Assembly: GCF_009618275.1 (NCBI RefSeq)
Contig: NZ_WIAD01000003.1
Location: 124,001 to 188,000 of the forward strand
From: Roseimaritima sediminicola
GTDB taxonomy: Bacteria > Planctomycetota > Planctomycetia > Pirellulales > Pirellulaceae
Reading direction: 5' to 3'
Length of the DNA stretch: 64,000 bases
Shown here: piece by piece, positions 52,199 through 61,570 of the stretch
Numbering within the stretch: position 1 is the first letter of the stretch
Layout of the letters: the number at the start of each line of letters is the position of its first letter
Notes under the pieces: model-generated
Databases searched by the model: none
What the model was told of the DNA's origin: nothing
What the model saw: the letters and a program-made list of their open reading frames with translations, nothing else
Position numbers and translations under genes: made by a program

Positions 52199-53527
52199 AT
52201 GCTGTCACGATTTCGTTGCTGGTCGTCGCCGGGATGTTGGTTGCCGCTGTGGATTTTGATGGTTGCGACGGCAACCCTGGACGTGTGTCCGGCGGCCGGC
52301 GCGGAACGCGACCGAGCGGCAGAGTGGCCGCGGTTTCGCGGTCCCGGTGGCGACGGCGTGGCCGCGGCCGATCCGGCCCAGGTGCCGCTGCGCTGGGGCC
52401 CGGATCAGAATGTGCAGTGGCGCTGCGAAACGCCGGGCGAAGGCTGGTCCTCGCCGGTCGTGGGTCGCGGCAAAGTTTTTCTCAGCGCGGCGATCAAACG
52501 GCCCGAGGATGCGGAATCGTCACGGGATTCCGAACAGCTGGATTTGTCGGTCGTCATCATCGATGCGAAAAGCGGCGACATCCAGCGGGTGGCAACGCTG
52601 TTCAGCCAGGACCTGAGCGATGCCCCGGGGATCCACAGCAAGAACTCCCACGCCAGCCCGACGCCGATCCTTGACGGCGACCGGTTGTACGTGCACTTCG
52701 GGCATTTGGGCACGGCCTGCTGTGATCTCGAGGGCAACGTGATCTGGACGCAGCGCAGCCTGCGTTTTCCGCCCACCCACGGCAACGGTGGTTCGCCGGT
52801 CCTGGTGGATGGAAAATTAATTTTCACCTGTGACGGCAGCCGCGATCCCTACGTCGCCGCCCTCAACGCCGCCGACGGTTCGGTGGCCTGGCGGACGCCG
52901 CGCCCGGTCGACGCCGAAAGAAAATTCTCTTTCGCCACCCCCACGCTGATCACCGTCGATGGCCAGCAACAGGTCATCGCACCGGGCAGTGACTGTGTCT
53001 TGGCTCTGGAGCCGTCGTCGGGACGCATCCTTTGGCAGGTTCGCTACGACGGGTATTCGGTGGTGCCCAAACCGCTGTTTGCCGGCGGGCTGATCTACCT
53101 GAGCACCGGGTACAATCGCGCCAGCCTGCTGGCGATTCGTCCCGACGGAAGCGGGGACGTGACCGACACGCACGTCGTGTGGCGAGTCGACAAGAGCGTC
53201 TCGAAAACGCCTTCGCCAACCGCGGCCGAAGATCTGCTGTTCCTGATCAGTGATGACGGAATTGCCGTTTGTATCGAACAGGCCAGTGGCGACGTGGTGT
53301 GGAGGCAGCGGCTGGGCGGCAACTTTTCCGCTTCTCCCGTACGGATTGGCGACCGGCTGTACGCCACCGACGAATCCGGCGTCACCAGCGTCATTGGCGC
53401 CGGTCGCGAGTACCGATTGTTGGCGGAAAACGATTTGCAGGAGCGCGTCCTGGCTTCGATGGCCGTCGCCGCCCCAGCCCTCTATCTGCGGACCGACAAG
53501 GCGCTTTACCGGTTGCAAAAACCCTGA
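52199..53527 (+). CDS. Secreted PQQ-like beta-propeller protein
   Basis: 442 residues from ATG 52199. A signal peptide (CWLPLWILMVATATLDVCPA, cleavage near AAGA) precedes PQQ-binding-like repeat blades (WPRFRGPGGDGVAAADPAQV, VPLRWGPDQNVQWRCETPGE, GKVFLSAAIKRPE, YVAALNAADGSVAWRTPRPV, VVWRVDKSVSKTPSPTAAED). Such WD40/BamB-like propellers are widespread in planctomycete periplasms and often lack PQQ and activity, serving as scaffolds or sugar-binding proteins. No catalytic or quinone-binding residues are evident. The gene stands between the flippase and the ABC transporter genes with ~150-200-bp gaps. Confidence 0.9.
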   Translation: MLSRFRCWSSPGCWLPLWILMVATATLDVCPAAGAERDRAAEWPRFRGPGGDGVAAADPAQVPLRWGPDQNVQWRCETPGEGWSSPVVGRGKVFLSAAIKRPEDAESSRDSEQLDLSVVIIDAKSGDIQRVATLFSQDLSDAPGIHSKNSHASPTPILDGDRLYVHFGHLGTACCDLEGNVIWTQRSLRFPPTHGNGGSPVLVDGKLIFTCDGSRDPYVAALNAADGSVAWRTPRPVDAERKFSFATPTLITVDGQQQVIAPGSDCVLALEPSSGRILWQVRYDGYSVVPKPLFAGGLIYLSTGYNRASLLAIRPDGSGDVTDTHVVWRVDKSVSKTPSPTAAEDLLFLISDDGIAVCIEQASGDVVWRQRLGGNFSASPVRIGDRLYATDESGVTSVIGAGREYRLLAENDLQERVLASMAVAAPALYLRTDKALYRLQKP

Positions 53528-53680
53528 CCCTTGCGGCGCTTCTACGGGTCTGAGAAAGCCCCGCAGCGGCGCCGGTCGCAGGACCCGCCCTGGCACGATT
53601 CGCCGCGGAATTGTCTGGGAATCTGTGGCGGTCTCGCCCTGGTAACCTAAGCTGTACCAACAGGAGCACTGCCAGGAACC

Positions 53681-54442
53681 ATGATTTACGTTCAAGATCT
53701 GACAAAAACCTACGACGACCTGCAGCGGGGGCGGTTTGTCGCTGTGGATCGGGTCACGTTCAACGTGTCGCGCGGCGAGATATTCGGCTTGCTGGGTCCC
53801 AACGGTGCGGGCAAAACCACCGTCCTGCGGATCCTGAGCACGGTCTTGCGGCCGACCAGCGGGACGGCGCGCATCGGCGGCTACGACGTCGATAGCGATC
53901 CGGCGGACGTGCGAGGCATGATCGGGTTTGTCAGCAATAACACGGCCCTCTACGACCGCATGACCGCCTGGGAAACCGTGCAGTACTTTGGACGGCTGCA
54001 CGGGATGAGCAAAGCGAAGCTGGCCGAGCGTCTGGAAGGATTGTTCGACCAGCTGCGGATGAACGATTTTCGCGACGTCCCAGCCGGCAAAATGTCTACC
54101 GGGATGAAACAAAAGGTGTCCATCGCCCGGGCCCTGGTTCATGATCCGCCCGTCTTGATCTTCGATGAAGCGACCCTGGGGCTGGACGTGATGGTCGCTC
54201 GGAATTTGCTGCAGGTCGTACGCAGCCTGCGCGACGCCGGCAAATGCCTGATCTTCTCGACGCATATCATGCGCGAGGTCGAACGGTTGTGCGACCGCGT
54301 CGCAATCATGCACCGCGGACGCATCCTCGATACCGGGACGCTGGACGACCTCCGCCATCGGCACCAGGAACAGGACGTGGAAGATCTGTTCTTTGGATTG
54401 CTGTCGCGTCACGAACAACAAGCTTTGTCGGAGGCCGTGTAA
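53681..54442 (+). CDS. ABC transporter ATP-binding protein (NatA-like)
   Basis: 253 residues. It is a complete ABC ATPase: Walker [17 protein letters not shown] (about 38-53), Q-loop region [14 protein letters not shown], a weak LSGGQ signature read as [16 protein letters not shown], Walker [13 protein letters not shown] and H-loop FSTHIMRE. The substitution of S(T/G)GMKQ for LSGGQ is usual in NatA/CcmA-type exporters. Its partner permease starts 1 bp after its stop. With the CPBP-fused permease it forms a Na+- or drug-export-like system of unknown substrate. Confidence 0.95.
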   Translation: MIYVQDLTKTYDDLQRGRFVAVDRVTFNVSRGEIFGLLGPNGAGKTTVLRILSTVLRPTSGTARIGGYDVDSDPADVRGMIGFVSNNTALYDRMTAWETVQYFGRLHGMSKAKLAERLEGLFDQLRMNDFRDVPAGKMSTGMKQKVSIARALVHDPPVLIFDEATLGLDVMVARNLLQVVRSLRDAGKCLIFSTHIMREVERLCDRVAIMHRGRILDTGTLDDLRHRHQEQDVEDLFFGLLSRHEQQALSEAV

Positions 54443-54443
54443 G

Positions 54444-56672
54444 GTGCGAGGTTCGGAACATAATCGCCCGCGACCACGTACGGTCGCGATGATCTATCTT
54501 CGCGAAATGCGGGATCAGCTGCGCGATCGCCGCACGATCTTTACAATCGTCGTGCTGCCGATGGTGCTGTATCCGTTGGTCGGCACGCTGCTGCTGCAGA
54601 TCGCCCAGTTCACGCAACAACACGCTCCGCGGATCGGCGTGGTGGGCGTGGAACACCTTCCGGCCCGGCCCGCTCTGGCCGATGGCGAAACGCTGGCCGA
54701 GGCTTACGAAGCGACGCAGGGCAATGCCACGTTTGAGTTTCATCAGTGGCAACAGTTGGCCCGCGACGGCGACGTTCCCTCAATCGCTCAGGCATTCGTC
54801 AACCGCGAGGACTACGACGCGGTTCTGCTGGTGCCGCCGGAGTTTTCCCTTCGGCAAAATCAGGCTCGCGACGGCACCCCGGCCGGGATCCACGGTCTGC
54901 GGATCGTGGTCAACCCTCGCTCCGATGCCGCGGGAATTGCCAGCGATCGGCTGTACTCGGTCCTGGGCCAGTGGCGTGATGACATCGTCGGCGATTCGCT
55001 GGACGACCGCGGTATCGATCGCGCCGTATTGCAGCCGTTCGAGGTCGAAAAAACCGCGACCAAAACCGCCGGCGGGCGGTCGATGTTGTGGAGCAAACTG
55101 TTGCCGTTTGTGATGCTGATCTGGGCGATGACCGGCGCGTTCTATCCGGCCATCGACCTGGTCGCCGGCGAGAAAGAACGCGGCACCTTGGAAACCTTAT
55201 TGTGCAGCCCGGCGCTGCGCAGCGAGATCGTGTGGGGCAAGCTGGGTGCAGTGACCACGTTCAGCACACTGACCGCCCTGTTGAACGTGTTCAGCATGAT
55301 GGTGACCAGCACGTTCATCTTTCGGCAGATGGGACTGGGCATCGGCGACGCCAGTTTCGGACCGCCCCCGGTCACCGCGATGCTGTGGTTGCTGTTGGCC
55401 CTGTTGCCGTTGTCGGCCCTGTTCAGCGCCCTGGCGCTGGCCGTCGCCGCGATGGCTCGCAGCAGCAAAGAAGGGCAGTACTACCTGATGCCCCTGATGA
55501 TGCTGTCGCTGCCGCTGGTGCTGTTGCCGATGATGCCCGGAATGGGGTTGAACGTCGGCACGGCACTGATCCCCGTCTCGGGCATGTTCCTGTTGGTGCG
55601 GGCTCTGGTCGAAGCCCAGTACGTGGCGGCCCTGATGCATTTTCCGATGGTCGCCGGCGTGACGTTTGGTTGCCTGTGGCTGGCCACACGCTGGGCCCAG
55701 CGCCAGTTCGAAGACGAAGCGGTCCTGTTTGGCGGCGGCGAACAATGGGAACTGCGGTCCTGGATGCGGCATCTGTGGCGAGACCGCCAGGCGGTGCCCA
55801 CGCCGGTTCAAGCCTTCGCCTGCGGGGCGATCATCCTGGTCGGATTGTTCTTCGGCAAATTGATGGTCAGCGAAATGCCCAGCGGTCTGGGCGCGTTGAC
55901 GCGTTTGATCCTCACGCCGCAGATCGGACTGATCCTGGCTCCCGCGCTGTTGATGGCGATCATCCTGACGACCTCCTTGAGGCAAACGTTTCGGTTCCGG
56001 ATGCCGCCGCTGGCCTCGCTGCCGGTGGCCGTGTTGCTGGGCGTCAGTCTGCATCCCTCCTACGTCACGCTGGGGCACTGGATCAGCGACATCTATCCGA
56101 TCAGCGAGCAGACTCAGGCGGCGCTGAAACCGATGAGCGAGATGATCGCGTCGGCTCCGCTGTGGAACGTGGTGCTGCTGTTGGCGCTCGTTCCGGCGGT
56201 GTGCGAAGAACTGGCCTTCCGCGGATTCATGTTCAGCGGGCTGGTTCGCGGCGGCGGACGGATGCGAGCCGTGGTCGTTACGGCCGTCCTGTTCGGTGCC
56301 TCCCACGGCCTGTTGCAGCAGTCGCTGGCCGCCACGGTAATGGGATTGATGCTGGGCTGGGTCGCGCTTCGCAGCGGCAGCGTGATCCCCTGCCTGTTGA
56401 TTCACTTCACCAACAACGCCCTGTCGGTTTCGATGGCGCGGATTCCCCAGATGAACCTGCCGGGGTCGGATCTCCTGATCACCGTCGCCGCCGACGGCAG
56501 TGCGAGTTACCAGCCGATGTGGGTGCTGATGGCATCGGGGCTGGCGTTCGCCTGCTTGACGTATTTCTATACCCTGCAGTCCACGGCCGACGAAGACGCC
56601 GCGGAACTGGAAGTCCAACCCAACCGCCTGGCCGACCCCGGCTTGCAGCCGGTATTGTCGGGGCAGTTGTAG
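54444..56672 (+). CDS. ABC-2 permease fused to a CPBP intramembrane protease (NatB-CPBP)
   Basis: 742 residues from GTG 54444, one base after the ATPase stop; ATG 54489 is the alternative. The first ~420 residues are an ABC-2 permease (LREMRDQLRDRRTIFTIVVL, AGEKERGTLETLLCSPALRS, several helices). The rest is a CPBP-family domain with EELAFRGFMFSGL, FGASHGLLQQSL and the HFTNN motif, the metal-binding glutamate and histidine set of Rce1/ABI proteases. Such NatB-CPBP fusions are frequent in planctomycetes. Together with the ATPase gene it is one transcription unit. The C-terminal tail is polar (EDAAELEVQPNR). The substrate is unknown. Confidence 0.93.
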   Translation: MRGSEHNRPRPRTVAMIYLREMRDQLRDRRTIFTIVVLPMVLYPLVGTLLLQIAQFTQQHAPRIGVVGVEHLPARPALADGETLAEAYEATQGNATFEFHQWQQLARDGDVPSIAQAFVNREDYDAVLLVPPEFSLRQNQARDGTPAGIHGLRIVVNPRSDAAGIASDRLYSVLGQWRDDIVGDSLDDRGIDRAVLQPFEVEKTATKTAGGRSMLWSKLLPFVMLIWAMTGAFYPAIDLVAGEKERGTLETLLCSPALRSEIVWGKLGAVTTFSTLTALLNVFSMMVTSTFIFRQMGLGIGDASFGPPPVTAMLWLLLALLPLSALFSALALAVAAMARSSKEGQYYLMPLMMLSLPLVLLPMMPGMGLNVGTALIPVSGMFLLVRALVEAQYVAALMHFPMVAGVTFGCLWLATRWAQRQFEDEAVLFGGGEQWELRSWMRHLWRDRQAVPTPVQAFACGAIILVGLFFGKLMVSEMPSGLGALTRLILTPQIGLILAPALLMAIILTTSLRQTFRFRMPPLASLPVAVLLGVSLHPSYVTLGHWISDIYPISEQTQAALKPMSEMIASAPLWNVVLLLALVPAVCEELAFRGFMFSGLVRGGGRMRAVVVTAVLFGASHGLLQQSLAATVMGLMLGWVALRSGSVIPCLLIHFTNNALSVSMARIPQMNLPGSDLLITVAADGSASYQPMWVLMASGLAFACLTYFYTLQSTADEDAAELEVQPNRLADPGLQPVLSGQL

Positions 56673-56689
56673 GAAAGCGCAACATTCAC

Positions 56690-57630
56690 CGCGATCGCAG
56701 AACCAGCCCGCAGGACGACTCCAATGAGACCGCAGCGGCTCCAAACAGACCACGCCGCAACATTCACCGCGACCGCAGAACCAGCCCGCAGGGCGGCATA
56801 GCCCTTGCCGGCCGTGTCACGGCCTGTCGGTTAATCCGAAAACGCGTTGCTTATGTGAGCCGTTTGGGCGATAGCCCCGGTTTTGCGGTGACGAAACCGA
56901 GGCTATCGCCTAAACGGCTCAATAATTCGACAGACCGGTCAACCGCCGGGTCACGCCACCCCAAACAAACCAAAGCCCCGGAGGGGCGACACAGCCGGTC
57001 TGCATCTGTGCCGCCCTTCGGGCTAAGAGTGTTTTGCTGCCCCGGCAAGGGCTGTGCCGTCCTTCGGACTAGGAGCAGGCTTGTCGACAAGCAAGTTAGG
57101 TTGCACATGCAGCGGCTCCAAACAGACCATGCCGCAACAATCACCCCGACCGCAGAACCAGCCCGCAGGGCGGCATAGCCCTTGCCGGCCGTGTCAACCG
57201 CCGGGTCGCGCCCCCCCCAAACAAACCAAAGCCCCGGAGGGCCGGCACAGCCGGTCTGCACCTGTGCCACCCTTCGGGCTAAGAGTGTTTTGATGGCCCG
57301 GACCCGGGGACTCACGTCCCCGGCAAGGGCTGTGCCGTCCTTCGGACTAGGAGCAGACTTGTTCACAAGCAAGTTAGGTTGGACATGCAGCGGCACCAAA
57401 CAAACCACGCCGCAACAATCGCCGCGACCGCAGAACCAGCCCGAAGGGCGGCATAGCCCCTGCCGGCGGTGTCAACCGTCGGGTCGCGTCACCCCAAACA
57501 AACCAAAGCCCCGGAGGGGCGGCACAGCCGGTCTGCATCTGTGCCGCCCTTCGGGCTACGAGTGTTTTGATGGCCCGGACCCGGGGACTCACGTCCCCGG
57601 CAGGGGCTGTGCCGCCCTTCGGGCTAGTGA
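56690..57630. repeat. Dispersed long repeat region: about three imperfect copies of a ~285-bp unit
   Basis: The units share an opening CGCAGAACCAGCCCG segment, a GGTCTGCATCTGTGCCG segment, CCCCGGAGGGG and CCCTTCGGGCTA hairpins, and a CATGCAGCGGC closing segment. Copies run at about 56756-57129 (with a 110-bp insertion), 57130-57413 and 57414-57630. The insertion contains a 64-bp near-perfect hairpin at 56857-56920. No coding sequence is supported in 56673-57769, although long spurious frames exist in the repeats. Confidence 0.85.
56857..56920. repeat. 64-bp hairpin with GAGCCGTTT/AAACGGCTC ends
   Basis: The two 28-base arms pair with only a few mismatches around GCGGTGAC, giving a very stable stem. 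The right arm (GGCTATCGCCTAAACGGCTC) matches sequence at 24039-24062, so this is a dispersed family. Confidence 0.85.
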
Positions 57631-57652
57631 CGTCGGAGGGCGAAAAGGAACG

Positions 57653-57745
57653 GAACCGTGGGCTAGCGCCCTGCGGCTGATGTGGAAACCGTGGGCTAGT
57701 GCCCTGCGGCCGATGTGGAAACCGTGGGCTAGCGCCCTGCGGCTG
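57653..57745. repeat. Three tandem copies of the GGGCTAGCGCCC hairpin repeat
   Basis: Three units of about 37 bp carry GGGCTAGCGCCC or GGGCTAGTGCCC (GGGC/GCCC stem). The inverse copy lies at about 10655-10682. They abut the smc stop region and fill the remaining gap after the long repeat. Confidence 0.8.
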
Positions 57746-57769
57746 ATGTGGGCACCGCGGGCCTTAAAC

Positions 57770-60700
57770 TTATGCCGCGTCGGTGTTTTTGATTTCGCCT
57801 TTTTCGTTGACGTCTTCGAAGCGGACCGAGACTCGCTTGCTGACGCCCGACTCCTGCATCGTCACGCCGTACAGCGTCGTCGCGGCGGTCATGGTTTTCT
57901 TGCTGTGCGTGACGACCACGAACTTGGACTGATCCAGGAACTCTTTCAGCACGGTCACAAAGCGGCCGATGTTGGCTTCGTCGAACGGTGCGTCGACTTC
58001 GTCCAGCACACAAAACGGACTGGGGCGATACTGGAAGATCGACATCAATAACGCCACGGCCGTGAGCGCCTTTTCGCCCCCGGATAGCAAGGAGTTTGAG
58101 AAGGACGGTTTGCCCGGCGGCGTGGCGACGATCTCCACGCCGGCTTCCAGGGGATCGTCGGACTCTTCGAGGATCAGGTCGGCCTGCCCGCCGCCGAAGG
58201 ACTTGCGGTACAGCCGCTGGAAGTTCTGGCGGATCGCTTCGAGCGTATCCATGAACAATCGCCGGCTGTCGGTGTTGATGCGCTGGATCACGCGCTGCAG
58301 CGAATCCTTGGCGGCCGTGAGGTCCTGGTACTGGCCGTGCAGCTCGTCGTAGCGTTGCTGCAGGCCTTCCAACTCGTCCAGGGCTTCCATGTTGACCGAA
58401 CCGACCCGCTGCAGCTGTTCACGCAGGCGGGTGATCTCTGCTTCGGCCGCGGCACGGTCCTCGGGCGGCTGGTGATCCTCGGGCGGCTCTCCCCCGCGAA
58501 GATCGATCTCATAGTCTTCCAACAGCCGGTCCGCCAAAGTCTCTCGCTTCAACTTGACCGTATCGCGGCGGCTGGTCAGGGCATGCAGCTGCTGGGAGGC
58601 CTTGTTGGCCGCTTCGCTGGCGGCATCGAGGTCGCGTTGCAACTGCCGCTGGCTGGCGCGCACCTCGGACGCTTCGGCGGCCAACGACTTCATCTGCCGT
58701 TCGGTTTCTTCCAGTCGCAGGTACTCGCGCGACAGCGTGTCGCCGGCTTGCAGCTGTTTCAGTCGCAGTTGATCGCGGCGGGCGTCGTCGCTGCGCAGCT
58801 GGACGCGGACCTCTTCGACCGCCGCTTCACGCTGCGATTGATCGCGACGCTGTTGCTCGAGCGTCGCCGTCAGGGCTTCGACCTTTTGTTCGGCGCGAGC
58901 GACGTCGACCGACAGGGCCATAACGTGATCGGTCGCGGCCCGCAATTCACTTTCTTTGGCTTCCAGCCGCCGGTCGCTGGCGGCGGCCTCGCTTTCCAGC
59001 GAGCCGATTCGTTGGCGGCAATCGGCCAGTTGTTGTTCGATGTGCTGCTTGCGCCCGGCCGCTTCCTCGTGCGACCGCGTGGTGGCCTGGATCTCGGCTT
59101 CGATCTCGGCGAGGCTGGCGGCTTGGGCGTGAAGCCGTTCTTCGGCGTGCCGCAAACTGGCGTCGGCCGCGGCCCGGCGTGTGATCGATTCGCGGTGCGC
59201 ATCCTCGACACGTCCGACCTCGGCCGCCTGTTGGTCGACGCGCCCGTTCAGACGCTCGGCTTCTTCGCTGGCCTCGGTCAATTGATACTGGTAGTGCTGG
59301 ATGTCTTTGGCCGTCGCGGCCAGTTCGCTGTGGCGGCTGACCAGGCCGGCTGCGGCGGTCGCGGGCCCGACGATGATCGAACCATCGCGGTCCAACAGTT
59401 CGCAGTTGCTGGTCACAAATCGCAGGCCGGCCCCGCTGAGCTTTCGCAGGCCCAGGGCGGTTTGCAAGGTATCGACGATCCAGGTCGTTCCCAGCAGGTG
59501 ACGGATCAGCGGTTCGAAAGGCGGTTCGGTGCGGACCATTCGATCGGCCCGTCCCAGCACGCCGCCGAGGCCGTCCAGCCGAATCTTGTCGCCGGGCCGA
59601 CGCGGCGGCAGCTCGTCGATCCGCAGCAGGCCGACGCGGCCGGTGACTTCGATCTGTCCCGACAGGATCGCCTGTTGGACGCGGTCGCCGCGAACGATCG
59701 CGTACTGGGCCAGCGGTCCCAGCGTGGCGTCGATCAACGGCGCCACCTCGGGGTCGGTTTCCAAATGATCGGCGACGATTCCCTGTACGTCGCGGAGCAC
59801 ATCGCTGCCGCCGGTGCGGACCTGGTCCAGCAGCGAACGCACGCCCACGTGGACGCCCTCTTGTCGCTTCTGCAGATCCTGGAGCACTTTCTGTCGCTCG
59901 CTGAGTCCCTGCAGACGCACTCGCAGGGCCGCGATCTCTTCACGGCGTCGCGACAGCAAGCGGCGTTTCTCGTTCAGCTCCGCCAGCGTCAGTTCAATCT
60001 GCTTTTCGGACGCCGCGATCGCCGTGTTCAATTGATGCAGGGTCTGACGCCGCGTCTTTAGTTCTGCCTGGGCGTCGCGGACCGCCTGGCGGCCGGACTG
60101 TTGGCGGGCAGCCAGACTCTCGCCGGCCCTGGCCGACTGGCTGAGCTGTTGTTCCAGACGCTGGGCTTGGCCTTCCAGATCGGCCACGGTGCGCAGCGCC
60201 GCGAGGTGCTGGGCCTGCAGCTCGGCGCGTTGTTGCCGCGTCTGTTCGGTTTGCTCGGCGGCCTCGCTGCGAACCGTCTCGGCCGCATCGACCGCCGCGG
60301 CGGCATCGGCGTGCTCTTGTTCGTACACCGCCAGCCGGCTTCGCAGACCGCGGAATTCGGCGGCGGCCGAACCGGCTTGGGATTGCAGCAGACGCACCCG
60401 CCGGCGGCTCTTGGCCAGCGTCTGTTCCAGTTCGGCAAGCGAAACCGCATCGGCGTCGCGACGACCGGCCACGCCCGCGATCTCGCGACTGATTTCGCTG
60501 CGGGTCGCTTCGACACTGCGAGCCCGTTCGGCCAGGTCCTGCAGCGCGACCTCGAACTGCTGTCGCTGCTGAGCGATCTGGTCACGCCGGGCCTGTTGAT
60601 CGGCGGCCTGGCCGGTCACCTCCGCCAGTTCCGTTTCGGCTCGGCTCAGTTGCTCGGACATCTCCGACCAATCGGTCCAGGCCAGTTCGGTACGCAATTG

Positions 60701-61366
60701 CCGCAGCCGCTCGGACGCCTGGCGATAGCGTTCGGCCTTGGACGCCTGGGATTTCAAACTCTGCAGCCGGCTGGCCACTTCGTCGACGATATCGCCCAGG
60801 CGGACCAGGTTCTGGTCAACGCGAGCGAGTCGCCGTTCCGCTTCGACCTTCTTGGCTTTAAAGCGACTGATCCCCGCGGCTTCTTCAAAGATGATCCGGC
60901 GGTCTTTGGCATTGGCCTGCAGCATGCGATCGACTTTGCCCTGTTCGATCAAGCTGTAGGCATCGATCCCGATCCCGGTACCGGCGATCAGAGATTTAAT
61001 ATCTTTCAGGCGGCAGGACTGGCCGTTGATCAGGTACTCGCCTTCGCCGCTGCGAAAGACGCGGCGGGTGACGTGCACCTCGGGAGCCTCGATCGGCAGG
61101 TTGCCATCGCTGTTGTCAAAGATGATCGTCGCTTCGGCCGACCCAGCCGGTCCGCGACTCTGCGAGCCCTTGAAAATGACGTCCGCCATTTCCTTGCCAC
61201 GCAGGCTCTTGGCACTCTGCGAACCCAGCACCCATTTGATCGCATCGACGATATTGCTCTTGCCCGAACCGTTGGGTCCGACCACGACGGTGATCCCGTC
61301 GGGAAAATCGAACCGAGTGCGGTCGGCAAAGCTTTTGAAGCCGGCGAGTTCGAGAGCTTTCAGCAT
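57770..61366 (-). CDS. smc: Chromosome segregation ATPase SMC
   Basis: 1198 residues from ATG 61364-61366. The N-terminal ATPase half has Walker A VVVGPNGSGKSNIVDAIKWV (about 29-48). Long coiled coils (many Q/E/R/A heptads) surround a hinge at roughly 520-640 (IVADHLETDPEVAPLIDATL). The C-terminal half has the ABC signature SNSLLSGGEKALTAVALLM, Walker B FCVLDEVDAPFDEAN and D/H-loop KFVVVTHSKKTM. This is a normal full-length SMC that loads on chromosomes with ScpA/ScpB (not in the window). It follows the diadenylate cyclase gene by 204 bp on the same strand. Confidence 0.97.
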   Translation of the reverse strand: MLKALELAGFKSFADRTRFDFPDGITVVVGPNGSGKSNIVDAIKWVLGSQSAKSLRGKEMADVIFKGSQSRGPAGSAEATIIFDNSDGNLPIEAPEVHVTRRVFRSGEGEYLINGQSCRLKDIKSLIAGTGIGIDAYSLIEQGKVDRMLQANAKDRRIIFEEAAGISRFKAKKVEAERRLARVDQNLVRLGDIVDEVASRLQSLKSQASKAERYRQASERLRQLRTELAWTDWSEMSEQLSRAETELAEVTGQAADQQARRDQIAQQRQQFEVALQDLAERARSVEATRSEISREIAGVAGRRDADAVSLAELEQTLAKSRRRVRLLQSQAGSAAAEFRGLRSRLAVYEQEHADAAAAVDAAETVRSEAAEQTEQTRQQRAELQAQHLAALRTVADLEGQAQRLEQQLSQSARAGESLAARQQSGRQAVRDAQAELKTRRQTLHQLNTAIAASEKQIELTLAELNEKRRLLSRRREEIAALRVRLQGLSERQKVLQDLQKRQEGVHVGVRSLLDQVRTGGSDVLRDVQGIVADHLETDPEVAPLIDATLGPLAQYAIVRGDRVQQAILSGQIEVTGRVGLLRIDELPPRRPGDKIRLDGLGGVLGRADRMVRTEPPFEPLIRHLLGTTWIVDTLQTALGLRKLSGAGLRFVTSNCELLDRDGSIIVGPATAAAGLVSRHSELAATAKDIQHYQYQLTEASEEAERLNGRVDQQAAEVGRVEDAHRESITRRAAADASLRHAEERLHAQAASLAEIEAEIQATTRSHEEAAGRKQHIEQQLADCRQRIGSLESEAAASDRRLEAKESELRAATDHVMALSVDVARAEQKVEALTATLEQQRRDQSQREAAVEEVRVQLRSDDARRDQLRLKQLQAGDTLSREYLRLEETERQMKSLAAEASEVRASQRQLQRDLDAASEAANKASQQLHALTSRRDTVKLKRETLADRLLEDYEIDLRGGEPPEDHQPPEDRAAAEAEITRLREQLQRVGSVNMEALDELEGLQQRYDELHGQYQDLTAAKDSLQRVIQRINTDSRRLFMDTLEAIRQNFQRLYRKSFGGGQADLILEESDDPLEAGVEIVATPPGKPSFSNSLLSGGEKALTAVALLMSIFQYRPSPFCVLDEVDAPFDEANIGRFVTVLKEFLDQSKFVVVTHSKKTMTAATTLYGVTMQESGVSKRVSVRFEDVNEKGEIKNTDAA

Positions 61367-61570
61367 GCCAGCGGCGGACGCAACGCAAAGGAGACAGGAG
61401 GGGGGGCCTGACCAAACCGACGGGTCAGGACGGCCAGGAAGACCAAGCATGGCCGGAAAGACCAAACCGTGCCACTCCGAAAGGGGGCGAGCACCCAGGC
61501 GGATGCTTCCCTAAAGCCTAACTTATTGCGCCAAGCCGGAATAGAGTAAAACCCGGTGCGAGGGGTCGCC

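Noticed and set aside
56851-58051. Frames of 185-290 codons in the repeat region before smc
   Set aside because: They consist of translated repeat units, change frame between copies, and have no ribosome site or conserved motif.
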